Assembly (NCBI RefSeq): GCF_024753215.1
Contig: NZ_JANUGV010000001.1
Coordinates: forward strand, 930,001 to 994,000
DNA: 64,000 nucleotides
Source of the DNA: Massilia solisilvae
Lineage (GTDB): Bacteria > Pseudomonadota > Gammaproteobacteria > Burkholderiales > Burkholderiaceae_D
Reading direction: 5' to 3'
Position 1 is the stretch's first letter; each line of letters starts with the position of its first letter. Both the position numbers and the translations under genes were made by a program. Below are positions 15,891 to 24,198 of this stretch, in pieces. The notes under the pieces were generated by a model. That model was given only the letters and a program-made list of their open reading frames with translations. It made no database searches and was not told the origin of the DNA.

Positions 15891-17561
15891 ATGAGCAGGT
15901 TTGCGCCGCGCGACTGGCATCCGGACGAGCGCCCCGTGCTGCCGGGCTCGCCGTCCACGCCCGCGCATCTTCCGCTGGTGCGCGTGGCCTATTTCCTGGT
16001 CGGCACGCTGCTCACGCTCACGGGCGGGCTGGGCAATGCGCTGGTCACCGCCAACCTGGTCAACCTGCAGGGCACGCTGGGCGCCTACGCTACCGAGACC
16101 AACTGGCTGCCGGCCGCGTTCGTGATGACCAATGCCTCGATGAACCTGCTGCTGGTGAAATTTCGCCAGCAGTTCGGGCTGCGCGCGTTCACCGAACTGT
16201 TCCTGGTGCTGTATGCGCTGGTCACGTTCGCGCACCTGTTCGTGGGCGAGCTGGGCTCGGCGATCGCGGTGCGCGCCGCGCACGGCATGGTGGGCGCGGC
16301 GCTGTCCACGCTCGGGCTGTACTACACGCTGCAGGCCTTCCCCAAGCCGATCCGCTTTCGCGGTACCGTGGTCTCGCTGGGCATTGCGCAACTGCCGCTG
16401 CCGCTGGCTTACATCTTTTCCAGCGAGCTGCTGCAGTTCGGCGAATGGCATGGCCTGTATGTGTTCGAGCTCGGGCTCACGCTGCTGGCGCTGGCCTGCG
16501 TGCTGGCGCTGCCGCTGCCGCCGGGCGACCACTACAAGGCGTTCCGCCCGCTCGACTTCGTGACCTTTGCGCTGTTCGCGCCGGGAGTGGCGCTGCTGTG
16601 CGCCGGGCTGACCTTCGGCCGCGTGCTGTGGTGGACCGACACGCCCTGGGTCGGGCTGGCGCTGGCCGGCGCGCTGGTGCTGATCCTGGCTGCCTTCTTC
16701 GTCGAGCACACCCGGCGTACGCCCTTGCTCAACATTCGCTGGCTGACCAACGGCGGCATCCTGCGGCTGGCGCTGGGCATGCTGCTGGTGCGCGTGGTGC
16801 TGGCCGAGCAGGGCGTGGGCGCGGTGAACTTCATGCGCTCGGTGGGCCTGAACAATGACGAGCTGGCGACCCTGTTCACCGTGGTGCTGTTGTCCACGAT
16901 CGCCGGCATCGTAGTGGCCGCGGCCACCACCAGCCTGCAGCACCTGCTGGCGCCGCAGGCGATCGCGCTGGTGATCATGGCGCTGGGCGCGTTCATCGAT
17001 TCGCATGCCACCAGCCAGACCCGGCCTGAACAGATGTACATCAGCCAGGGCATGCTGGGCTTTGGCGGCGCGCTGTTCCTGGGGCCGCTGGTGGTGTCGC
17101 TGATCGGGCAGGTGATCGCCAACCCCGGCAACCTGATCAGCTTTTCGGTCTTGTTCAGCCTGACGCAGAACCTGGGCGGGCTGATTGGAACCTCATTGCT
17201 GGGCACCTTTCAGGTGTGGCGCGAAAAATTCCACTCGAACGTGCTGGTCGAGCAGCTGTCGGCGCTGGACCCGGACGTGATCGCGCGCCTGCAGGCCGGC
17301 AGCGCCGCGTTTGTGCGCGCCACCACCGACCCGGCCGCGCGCGCGCACCTGGGCCTGTCGTCGCTGGCATCGAGCGCCACGCGCGAGGCCAATGTGCTGG
17401 CCTATAACGATGTGTTCCTGCTCATTGCCCTCATCGCCTCGCTGCACGCGCTGTGGGTGTTCGGGCGCGGCGCATGGCTGACCTATGTCGCGCCGCCGGC
17501 CCCGGCCGCGCCCCCCGCTGCCCCGGGCGCCCAACCAGAAACCGAACAGGTGACCGACTGA
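15891..17561 (+). CDS. MFS drug exporter, DHA2 (EmrB/QacA) family
   Basis: 556 residues from ATG 15891, preceded by a GGGAGGG Shine-Dalgarno-like run. The frame continues upstream, but that part is not protein-like. About 14 hydrophobic segments are visible, beginning 'VAYFLVGTLLTLTGGLGNAL', the number typical of DHA2 proton-driven antiporters. It is the first gene of a three-gene operon: this pump, then a membrane-fusion protein one base after its stop, then an outer-membrane factor. That is a complete EmrAB-TolC-like route from inner membrane to exterior. Substrates cannot be predicted, and no adjacent MarR/TetR-type regulator was seen. Confidence 0.85.
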   Translation: MSRFAPRDWHPDERPVLPGSPSTPAHLPLVRVAYFLVGTLLTLTGGLGNALVTANLVNLQGTLGAYATETNWLPAAFVMTNASMNLLLVKFRQQFGLRAFTELFLVLYALVTFAHLFVGELGSAIAVRAAHGMVGAALSTLGLYYTLQAFPKPIRFRGTVVSLGIAQLPLPLAYIFSSELLQFGEWHGLYVFELGLTLLALACVLALPLPPGDHYKAFRPLDFVTFALFAPGVALLCAGLTFGRVLWWTDTPWVGLALAGALVLILAAFFVEHTRRTPLLNIRWLTNGGILRLALGMLLVRVVLAEQGVGAVNFMRSVGLNNDELATLFTVVLLSTIAGIVVAAATTSLQHLLAPQAIALVIMALGAFIDSHATSQTRPEQMYISQGMLGFGGALFLGPLVVSLIGQVIANPGNLISFSVLFSLTQNLGGLIGTSLLGTFQVWREKFHSNVLVEQLSALDPDVIARLQAGSAAFVRATTDPAARAHLGLSSLASSATREANVLAYNDVFLLIALIASLHALWVFGRGAWLTYVAPPAPAAPPAAPGAQPETEQVTD

Positions 17562-17562
17562 C

Positions 17563-18645
17563 ATGGCCGACGCATTGACCTCTCCCGCACCGGTCAACCC
17601 GGCCCGCAGCCTGCTGCTCAACGCGCTCATTTTCGGCAGCCTTGCGCTCGTGGGCGTGCTGATCGTGCTGTACGCGTGGAACCTGCCGCCGTTCCACAGC
17701 GCGGTCGAAAGCACCGAGAACGCCATGGTGCACGGACAGATCACGCTGATCAGCCCCCAGCTGTCGGGCTACGTGGTCGAGGTCAAGGTGCAGGACTTCC
17801 AGCATGTGCGCGCGGGCGAACTGCTGATGCGCATCGACGACCGCATCTATCACCAGCGCCTGGAGCAGGCGCGCGCGCAGCTGGCCACGCAGCAGGCGGC
17901 GCTGGCCAACTACGCGCAGACGCATGCCAGCGCGCAGGAGACGATCGCGCAGAACGAGGCTGCGTTGGCCTCGGCGCTGGCGCAGGAGCGCAAGGCCAGG
18001 GCCGACCTGGCGCGGGTGGAGGAGCTGGCGGCCGACGGTTCGCTGTCGGTGCGCGAGCGCGACGCGGCGCGCGCGGCGGCAGCGCAGGCGACGGCGGCGG
18101 CCCGGCAGGCCAGGGCCGCGCTCGGGATCGCGCGCCAGAATTTCACGTCGGTTGGCGTGAACCGCGCCTCGCTCGAGGCGGCCGTGGCCAACGCCCAAGC
18201 GGCCGTGCGGCTGGCCGAGATCGACCTGTCGAATACCCGCATCGTGGCGCCGCGTGACGGCCAGCTGGGGCAGGTCAGCGTGCGGCTGGGCGCCTACGTC
18301 AACGCCGGCACCCAGCTGACCGCGCTGGTGCCGCCGCAGCTGTGGGTGATCGCCAACTTGAAGGAAACGCAGATGGCCAACGTGCGTGTTGGCCAGCCGG
18401 TCACCTTCACGGTGGACGCGCTGAACAACGCCACGCTGCGCGGGCATGTGGAGCGCATCTCGCCCGCCACCGGCTCGGAATTCGCGGTGCTCCCGCCGGA
18501 TAACGCGACCGGCAACTACGTCAAGATCGCGCAGCGCATCCCGGTGCGCATCAGCGTCGATCCGGGCCAGCAGCTGGCTGCGCGCCTGCGGCCGGGCATG
18601 TCGGTGGTAGCCAGCATCGACACCGGCGCCAAGGGGCAGCAATGA
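17563..18645 (+). CDS. HlyD/EmrA-family membrane-fusion protein
   Basis: 360 residues. One N-terminal membrane helix ('LIFGSLALVGVLIVLYAW', about 22-40) is followed by a lipoyl half-domain ('HGQITLISPQLSGYVVEVKV'), a long alanine/glutamine-rich coiled-coil hairpin (about 95-215), the second lipoyl half ('NTRIVAPRDGQLGQVSV') and a beta-barrel domain. It bridges the MFS pump and the outer-membrane channel in the periplasm. It starts one base after the pump gene and its stop overlaps the next start (ATGA), so all three are translationally linked. Confidence 0.9.
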   Translation: MADALTSPAPVNPARSLLLNALIFGSLALVGVLIVLYAWNLPPFHSAVESTENAMVHGQITLISPQLSGYVVEVKVQDFQHVRAGELLMRIDDRIYHQRLEQARAQLATQQAALANYAQTHASAQETIAQNEAALASALAQERKARADLARVEELAADGSLSVRERDAARAAAAQATAAARQARAALGIARQNFTSVGVNRASLEAAVANAQAAVRLAEIDLSNTRIVAPRDGQLGQVSVRLGAYVNAGTQLTALVPPQLWVIANLKETQMANVRVGQPVTFTVDALNNATLRGHVERISPATGSEFAVLPPDNATGNYVKIAQRIPVRISVDPGQQLAARLRPGMSVVASIDTGAKGQQ

Positions 18646-20015
18646 AGCGCGCCGCGCTGGCGGCACTGGCGGCGCTGCTGGCCGGGTGCAGCCTGCCGCG
18701 CCATCCCGCGCCCGCGCCGACGCTGCAAATGCCGGCCCACTGGCGCACGGCGGTCGGCCCGGGCGCGCCGGTGGAGCGCGACTGGTGGCAGGCCTTCCAT
18801 GATCCCGCGCTGGCCAACCTGGTGCAGCAGGCGCTGGCGCGCAACGCCGACGTGCGCACGGCGCAGGCGCGCCTGCAGGAGTACCTGGCCCGCATCACGG
18901 TGGCGGCAAGCGGCCAATGGCCCATGCTCACCGCCAGCGGCGGCCCGTCACGCGCGGAAGCCATCGGCTCGACCGGATCGCCCACGGTCGTGACCTCGGT
19001 GACGGCCGGCGTGCAGGCCAGTTACGAACTCGACGTGTTCGGCCGGGCCGCGGCGACCACGCGCGCCGCGCGCCTGGATTATCAATCGCAGCTGGCGCTG
19101 GCCGATGCGACGGCGCTGTCGGTGGCGGCCAATACCGCCAACGGCTACCTGAACCTGCGCGGGCTCGACGCGCAGCTCGAGCTGGCCCGCGCCACGCTCG
19201 TCTCGCGCCGGCGCTCGCTCGACCTGGCGCGGCGCCAGTTCGAAGTCGGCTATTCGTCGCGGCTGGAGCTGGCACAGGCCGAGGCCGAGTACCGGACGAC
19301 CGCCGGCGTGGTGCCGCAGCTGGAGCGCTCGATCGCGCTGCAGGAAAACGCGCTGGCGCTGCTGGCCGGCGCAAACCCGGGTGTGGTGGCGCGCGGCCTG
19401 CCGCTGGCCGAACTGGCGCCGCCGGCCATCGCGCCGTGGCTGCCGTCGCAACTGGTGCGGCGCCGGCCCGACGTGGCGGCGGCGGAGAGCGCGGTTGCCG
19501 CCGCCGACGCCAGCCTGGCCGTCGCGCGCGACCAGTTGCTGCCGTCGATCCGCATCTCGGCGGCGCTCTCGGGCGCGGGCTCGAACCTGCCGGAGCTGCT
19601 GAGCAACCCAACGGCCCTGTGGTCGATCGGCGGCAGCATCCTTGCGCCCGTGTTCGACGCAGGCCGGTTGCGGGCTCAGACCGACATCGCGGCATCGGTG
19701 CGCGACCGCGCCGTGTTCGCGTACGAAGCCACGGTGCGCACTGCGTTTGCCGAGACCGACAACGCGCTGGCCAGCATTCGCCGCCTGGGCGAGCAGATCG
19801 TCGAAGCGGACGCGCGCCGGGTGGCGGCGGCCGAGGCGCTGCGCATTGCGCACAACCGCTATGCGAACGGCTACGCCTCGTACCTGGAAGAGCTGGATGC
19901 GCAGCGCAACCTGTTCACTGCAGAGCAGACCGTGCTGCAGCTGCGCGCAGGCCTGCTGGGCGCGCATGTGGACCTGTACCGTGCCCTTGGCGGCGGCTGG
20001 GCGCCGGCGCGCTGA
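18642..20015 (+). CDS. NodT-family outer-membrane efflux lipoprotein
   Basis: 457 residues. A lipoprotein signal ending 'LLAGC' with acylated C16 precedes a TolC-like outer-membrane efflux protein with two repeated OEP halves. Typical landmarks are 'DWWQAFHDPALANLVQQAL', 'SYELDVFGR' and 'LPSIRISAALSG'. It forms the trimeric exit duct for the MFS/HlyD pair encoded immediately upstream. The start overlaps the HlyD stop by four bases. After its stop there is a gap of about 70 bases before the FMN reductase, so the operon may end here. Confidence 0.9.
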   Translation: MKRAALAALAALLAGCSLPRHPAPAPTLQMPAHWRTAVGPGAPVERDWWQAFHDPALANLVQQALARNADVRTAQARLQEYLARITVAASGQWPMLTASGGPSRAEAIGSTGSPTVVTSVTAGVQASYELDVFGRAAATTRAARLDYQSQLALADATALSVAANTANGYLNLRGLDAQLELARATLVSRRRSLDLARRQFEVGYSSRLELAQAEAEYRTTAGVVPQLERSIALQENALALLAGANPGVVARGLPLAELAPPAIAPWLPSQLVRRRPDVAAAESAVAAADASLAVARDQLLPSIRISAALSGAGSNLPELLSNPTALWSIGGSILAPVFDAGRLRAQTDIAASVRDRAVFAYEATVRTAFAETDNALASIRRLGEQIVEADARRVAAAEALRIAHNRYANGYASYLEELDAQRNLFTAEQTVLQLRAGLLGAHVDLYRALGGGWAPAR

Positions 20016-20087
20016 ACCGCCGTGCACACGGTGCGTGCCAATGTGGTTAGAATGACCAGATCGTCGTTCAACTTGTAGGAGGAATTC

Positions 20088-20654
20088 ATGGTCAAGATTG
20101 GGGTGATCGTCGGCAGCACGCGCCCGGGCCGCAAGGCGCTGGACGTGGCCAAGTGGGTGATGGACATCGCCAGGCTGCGTTCGGACGCGGCGTTCGAGCT
20201 GGTGGACATTGCGGACTTCAACCTGCCGCTCCTGGACGAGCCGGTGCCGCCGTCGATGGGCCAGTATTCCAAGCCGCACACCAAGGCGTGGGCCGAAAAG
20301 ATCGGCCAGTACGACGGCTTCGTGTTCGTCACGCCCGAGTACAACCACGGCACGTCGGGCGCGCTGAAGAACGCGATCGACTTCCTGTACAAGGAGTGGA
20401 ACAACAAGGCTGCCGGCTTCGTCGGCTACGGCAGCGCGGGCGGGGCGCGCGCGATCGAGAACCTGCGCCTGGTGATGGGCGAGCTGATGGTGGCCGACGT
20501 GCGCGCGCAAGTGATGCTGTCGCTGTTCACCGATTTCGAGAACTTCGCCACCTTCAAGCCGGCCGCGCACCACGAGAAGTCGGTGACGGCAATGCTCGAC
20601 CAGGTGGTGGCCTGGAGCGGCGCGCTGCAGGGCCTGCGCGGCAAGCAGGGCTGA
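20088..20654 (+). CDS. NADPH-dependent FMN reductase
   Basis: 188-residue flavodoxin-like oxidoreductase. The N-terminal phosphate loop 'GVIVGSTRPGRKALDVA' and the flavin-contact motif 'VTPEYNHGTSGALKNAIDFL' are characteristic of the NADPH-dependent FMN reductase/azoreductase-like family. 'GYGSAGGARAIENLR' is the second conserved stretch. A very good Shine-Dalgarno (TAGGAGGAAT) lies just before the ATG. The likely role is flavin, quinone or xenobiotic reduction in the cytoplasm. The exact substrate is not determinable. It appears to have its own promoter. Confidence 0.85.
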   Translation: MVKIGVIVGSTRPGRKALDVAKWVMDIARLRSDAAFELVDIADFNLPLLDEPVPPSMGQYSKPHTKAWAEKIGQYDGFVFVTPEYNHGTSGALKNAIDFLYKEWNNKAAGFVGYGSAGGARAIENLRLVMGELMVADVRAQVMLSLFTDFENFATFKPAAHHEKSVTAMLDQVVAWSGALQGLRGKQG

Positions 20655-20697
20655 CAGGACTGCTACAATCGGCGGCCCTGACCACCAGTGCCGCCGC

Positions 20698-21318
20698 ATG
20701 ACCGATACCATCCCGCCTCGCCGCGCCACCTGCGGCGTCTGCCTGCGCGCGCAAAGCGCCTGCATGTGCACGGCGGTAGTGCGCGTCCAGGCGGCGGTCG
20801 AGCTGCTCGTCCTGCTGCACCCGCTCGAAGCCGGCAACGCGAAGAACAGCGGCCGGCTGCTGCACCTGTGCGTGCCGGGCAGCCGCATCGAAGTAGGCGA
20901 GGCATTCGACCCGCAGGCGCTCGAGGCGATGCTGCACGCCGGCGGCCGCGTGCCGTTGCTGCTGTATCCGCCCACGCCGGCGCAGGCCGGCATTGCGCCG
21001 CCGCCCGAGCCCGACCACGCGCTGCTATCGGCGCCGCAGCGCCTGCGCCTGGTCGTGCTCGACGCCACCTGGCGCAAGAGCCGCAAGATGCTGTACCTGA
21101 ACCCGGCCCTGCAGCGACTGCCCCGGCTGGCCCTGTCGGAGGTGCCAGCGTCGGCCTACCGGATACGCAAGGCGCACGCGCCGCACCAGTTGTCCACGTT
21201 TGAAGCGGCGGCGTACGCACTGCGCCAGCTTGGCGGCGACGAGCAGGCTTGCCACCAGCTGCTGACGGCGTTCGACAACTTCGTTGCACAACAGGCAGCG
21301 TTCGCGCGTCACGCTTGA
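20698..21318 (+). CDS. DTW-domain protein, probable tRNA-uridine aminocarboxypropyltransferase
   Basis: 206 residues. An N-terminal zinc-knuckle-like cysteine set (C12, C15, C22, C24 in 'CGVCLRAQSACMC') and the DTW signature in the form 'LDATWRKSRKML' identify the family. E. coli TapT (YfiP) of this family adds the acp group to U47 of some tRNAs using S-adenosylmethionine. The C-terminal 'STFEAAAYALRQLG' is also family-typical. The assignment to acp3U formation is by family. No obvious partner gene is adjacent; the SOS box of the next gene begins 26 bases downstream. Confidence 0.82.
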   Translation: MTDTIPPRRATCGVCLRAQSACMCTAVVRVQAAVELLVLLHPLEAGNAKNSGRLLHLCVPGSRIEVGEAFDPQALEAMLHAGGRVPLLLYPPTPAQAGIAPPPEPDHALLSAPQRLRLVVLDATWRKSRKMLYLNPALQRLPRLALSEVPASAYRIRKAHAPHQLSTFEAAAYALRQLGGDEQACHQLLTAFDNFVAQQAAFARHA

Positions 21319-21344
21319 ATTCACGGAAGGCGCGGCGTAAGATA

Positions 21345-21360
21345 CTGTATAAACGTACAG
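21345..21360 (+). promoter_or_regulatory. LexA (SOS) box upstream of the radical SAM gene
   Basis: CTGTATAAACGTACAG matches CTGT-N8-ACAG and is extended on both sides to TA...TA. It ends 13 bases before the GTG start at 21374, so it probably overlaps the promoter or transcription start. Its close likeness to the box at 1825 supports both being read by the same LexA. Confidence 0.75.
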
Positions 21361-21373
21361 TACAGGTGGAGCG

Positions 21374-22549
21374 GTGGCCGAGCGCGAGCGACAAGTTGAC
21401 AGGGAAAGTATCGAGGGGCAGCCCATGCTGCCCCCGCGCCCGCTTGCCGCGCGCAAGGGGCGCGGCGCCGTGTCCAACATCCAGGGCCGCTACGAGCTGG
21501 ACCAGCGCGAACGTTTCGAGGACGGCTGGGTTGCCGGCGACGAGGACGAAGCGCCGGCCGTCCGTACCGTGGTGACGGACGAATACGCCAAAAGCATCCT
21601 CACGCGCAACGCCTCGCCCGACGTGCCGTTCAATGTGTCGCTCAATCCCTACCGCGGTTGCGAGCACGGCTGCATCTATTGTTTTGCGCGGCCCACGCAC
21701 AGCTACCTGGGCCTGTCGCCGGGGCTCGATTTCGAAACCCGGCTGTTTGCCAAGGTCAACGCGCCGGACCTGCTGCGGCGCGAGCTGGCGTCGCCCTCGT
21801 ACGTGCCCGAGCACATTGCCATCGGTGTCAATACCGACGCCTACCAGCCGTGCGAGCGGCAGCGCCGGATCACGCGCCAGGTGCTCGAGGTGCTGCACGA
21901 GTGCAACCACCCGGTTGGGCTGATCACGAAAAACGCCTTGATCGAGCGCGACATTGACCTGCTCGCGCCCATGGCCGAAAAGCGGCTGGCCTGCGCAGCC
22001 ATCACGCTCACCACGCTCGACCCGGAGATCGCCCGCACGCTCGAGCCGCGCGCAGCCGCCCCCGCGCGCCGCCTGCGCGCCATCCGCACGCTGGCCGAGG
22101 CCGGCATTCCGGTCAGCGTGTCGGTGGCGCCCATCATCCCGTTCGTCACCGAGCCGGAGATCGAAAAGATCCTCGAAGCCGCGCGCGACGCGGGAGCGGT
22201 GGGTGCGCATTACGTGGTGCTGCGCTTGCCCTGGGAAGTCAATCCGCTGTTCAAGGAATGGCTGGAAGCGCATTTTCCCGAGCGCGCCGCGCGCGTGATG
22301 AACCGCGTGCGCGACATGCGCGGAGGCAAAGACTACGACAGTGACTTTTCCAAACGCATGCACGGGGAGGGCGTCTGGGCTGATTTGATCCAGCAACGTT
22401 TTGCCAAGACGGTGGAGCGGCTGGGCATGGGCGGCTTGCGCGGACGTTTCGACAAGCTCGACGTGTCGCAATTCCGGCGGCCATTGGTGGTGCCTCCCTC
22501 GGCTGGCAAGCAGGCCGGCAACGCGACCGGGCAGCTGGACCTGTTCTGA
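21374..22549 (+). CDS. PA0069-family radical SAM protein (SplB-like), SOS-boxed
   Basis: 391 residues from GTG 21374, which follows a GGTGGAG Shine-Dalgarno. ATG 21424 is a possible alternative. The [4Fe-4S]-binding motif CX3CX2C is C96, C100 and C103 in 'YRGCEHGCIYCFARPTHSYL'. The surrounding sequence matches the PA0069-type radical SAM proteins, distant relatives of spore photoproduct lyase. The reaction is not established. With a LexA box directly upstream, a role in nucleic-acid repair or damage response is a reasonable inference. The two following genes are on the same strand with short gaps and may be co-transcribed. Confidence 0.85.
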   Translation: MAERERQVDRESIEGQPMLPPRPLAARKGRGAVSNIQGRYELDQRERFEDGWVAGDEDEAPAVRTVVTDEYAKSILTRNASPDVPFNVSLNPYRGCEHGCIYCFARPTHSYLGLSPGLDFETRLFAKVNAPDLLRRELASPSYVPEHIAIGVNTDAYQPCERQRRITRQVLEVLHECNHPVGLITKNALIERDIDLLAPMAEKRLACAAITLTTLDPEIARTLEPRAAAPARRLRAIRTLAEAGIPVSVSVAPIIPFVTEPEIEKILEAARDAGAVGAHYVVLRLPWEVNPLFKEWLEAHFPERAARVMNRVRDMRGGKDYDSDFSKRMHGEGVWADLIQQRFAKTVERLGMGGLRGRFDKLDVSQFRRPLVVPPSAGKQAGNATGQLDLF

Positions 22550-22622
22550 AAGAAGCGGCCGGCTTGGCGCTCCTTGGCCGGATCGGCTACGATTGCTGGT
22601 TGGAAAATCCAGGAACAGGCTT

Positions 22623-23171
22623 ATGGCAGAGCGGGACGCGGCAGCGGAAATGGTCGAGAAGGTGGTGTTTGTCGGCGCGGAATCGACCGGCAAGTCGACG
22701 CTTGCCCAGTACCTCGCGCACGAGTTTGACACGGTGTACGTGCCCGAGATCGGGCGCTTCATCTGGGAAGAAAAGAAGGGGCAGCTGAATGTCGACGACT
22801 ACGTTGACATCGCTGTCAAGCACCGCCAGGCCGAAGCGGAGGGCGCGGCACGGGCGCGCCGCTACCTGTTCGTGGACACCAGTGCGCTCACGACTTTGCT
22901 GCTGGGCTATTGCTTCGGCCATATCAAGCAAGCGCCGGAAGAACTCTTGCGCTACGCGGACGACTGCAAGCTGCGTTACGCGCACCACTTCGTGTGCGCC
23001 GACGACATTCCCTACGAATACGACCCGGCACGCGAGAACGAGGCATGGCGGGGGCGCATCCAGAAGCTGGTGCTGGACGACCTGGACGCGCGCGGCATCG
23101 CCTACACCGTCGTGACCGGCACGGTCGAGGAGCGCGCGGCGCAGGTGCGGCGCGTGCTCGAAGCACGCTGA
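22623..23171 (+). CDS. NadR-like P-loop ATPase/kinase
   Basis: 182 residues from ATG 22623. Walker A is 'VGAESTGKST' (residues 17-26), the form found in the ribosylnicotinamide-kinase domain of NadR, and 'VYVPEIGRFIWEEKKGQL' follows as in that family. It lacks the NadR N-terminal DNA-binding and adenylyltransferase domains, so it is a stand-alone kinase domain. The likely substrate is nicotinamide riboside (NAD salvage), by family only. It is 73 bases after the radical SAM gene and 9 bases before the TfoX-C gene. Confidence 0.75.
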   Translation: MAERDAAAEMVEKVVFVGAESTGKSTLAQYLAHEFDTVYVPEIGRFIWEEKKGQLNVDDYVDIAVKHRQAEAEGAARARRYLFVDTSALTTLLLGYCFGHIKQAPEELLRYADDCKLRYAHHFVCADDIPYEYDPARENEAWRGRIQKLVLDDLDARGIAYTVVTGTVEERAAQVRRVLEAR

Positions 23172-23180
23172 AGGCCCGCC

Positions 23181-23468
23181 ATGGCGCCACGGCCCGAGCG
23201 ACTGCGTGACATGAAGGGACTGGGGCCACGCTGCGAGCAATGGCTGCCGCTGGTCGGCATCCACACGCCCGACGCGTTGCGCGCCGCCGATCCGTTCCTG
23301 ATGTACGCAAGCCTGCTGCCGCAGGTGCCCGGGCTGGGGCTGAACATGCTGTACGCGCTGATCGGCGCGATCGAAGGGCGCAACTGGATCGACATCAAGC
23401 GCGAACGCCGCACCGAAATCCTGATGCGGCTCGAAGACATGGGTATTGCGCCGCGCCGATCCGTGTAG
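23181..23468 (+). CDS. TfoX/Sxy C-terminal-domain protein
   Basis: 95 residues. 'LRDMKGLGPRCEQWLPLVGIHTPDALRAADP' followed by 'GLGLNMLYALIGAIEGRNW' is the TfoX C-terminal helix-hairpin-helix domain. The usual N-terminal TfoX domain is absent, so it is a stand-alone domain, common in proteobacteria. In Haemophilus and Vibrio full-length Sxy/TfoX promotes natural competence, but that role cannot be assumed here. Its TAG stop lies in the first bases of a palindromic intergenic repeat (23465-23522). Confidence 0.75.
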   Translation: MAPRPERLRDMKGLGPRCEQWLPLVGIHTPDALRAADPFLMYASLLPQVPGLGLNMLYALIGAIEGRNWIDIKRERRTEILMRLEDMGIAPRRSV

Positions 23469-23522
23469 CGTGGGAAGCCCGCTCAGCTGGGCATTGCCGA
23501 GCTTCGCCCCACGCGTTCAACC
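23465..23522. repeat. Intergenic palindromic repeat, family A (divergent copy)
   Basis: It begins GTAGCGTGGG and ends CCCACGCGTTCAACC, the same boundaries as the family A copies at 26860, 36894 and 49026, but with a different centre. GCGTGGG (23468-23474) pairs with CCCACGC (23508-23514) and AAGC with GCTT inside. The first TAG forms the stop codon of the TfoX-C gene. Confidence 0.55.
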
Positions 23523-23565
23523 AGCGCTGACACAGCCGATTCGCTTGCCTCGGCGCCGGGACGCC

Positions 23566-24135
23566 TCACCCCGCCATGAATTCCCGCAAATGCCGCTCGA
23601 TCTCGAACACATGAGGATCGAACTTGCCCAGCTCGCGCAGCGCCTGTGCCAGCTCCAGCAGATACTCGCTGTTCGGCCCGCTTGGCCCGCGCGAGGCGGC
23701 GATCTGGCGCGCAATGTCGCGCTCGCTGGCCGGCCCCAGATAAGCCGCATTCTCGTGCGTGGCAATGTACACCAGCCCCTCCACGCTGCCGGCGCCCTCG
23801 AAGGCGATTTCGGTGGCCAGGCGCAGGTAGCCGTTTTTTTCGCGATGGTCCAGGTGGGCGAATTCCTCCGGCGTGACCAGGTAGGCCATCCCGTGGCACA
23901 CCTGTCCCGGGTCCGGCACCAGCGTCACCACCCGGCCGGGTGCGGTCTCGGTGCCGCGGTGGTCGTGCGAGCCTTGCCAGAAGCGACGCGTCCAGCCGGT
24001 GATGCTGGCCGGGCGCCGCTCGATGAAGGGGAAGTCGGCCTTGAAGATCAGCGAGCCATAGCCGAACAGCCACACGCTTTCGTGGCCGTCGAACTTGTCC
24101 ATGCGCTGGTTGATCGCGATGGTGTTGTGGGACAT
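23566..24135 (-). CDS. ChaC-family gamma-glutamylcyclotransferase
   Basis: 189 residues. 'VWLFGYGSLIF' (residues 21-31) is the substrate-binding loop of gamma-glutamylcyclotransferases, and E99 in 'HREKNGY' matches the catalytic glutamate of the ChaC branch. This branch cleaves glutathione to 5-oxoproline and Cys-Gly in the cytoplasm. The length is close to the small ChaC2-type enzymes. A second in-frame methionine at residue 12 is an alternative start. It stands alone and converges with the TfoX-C gene. Confidence 0.88.
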   Translation of the reverse strand: MSHNTIAINQRMDKFDGHESVWLFGYGSLIFKADFPFIERRPASITGWTRRFWQGSHDHRGTETAPGRVVTLVPDPGQVCHGMAYLVTPEEFAHLDHREKNGYLRLATEIAFEGAGSVEGLVYIATHENAAYLGPASERDIARQIAASRGPSGPNSEYLLELAQALRELGKFDPHVFEIERHLREFMAG

Positions 24136-24198
24136 CGTTCCTGCGTTTGCTAGAAAGGAGGGCGTATTCTAGCGCCGGGCGCGCATGCGATGCTGGCC

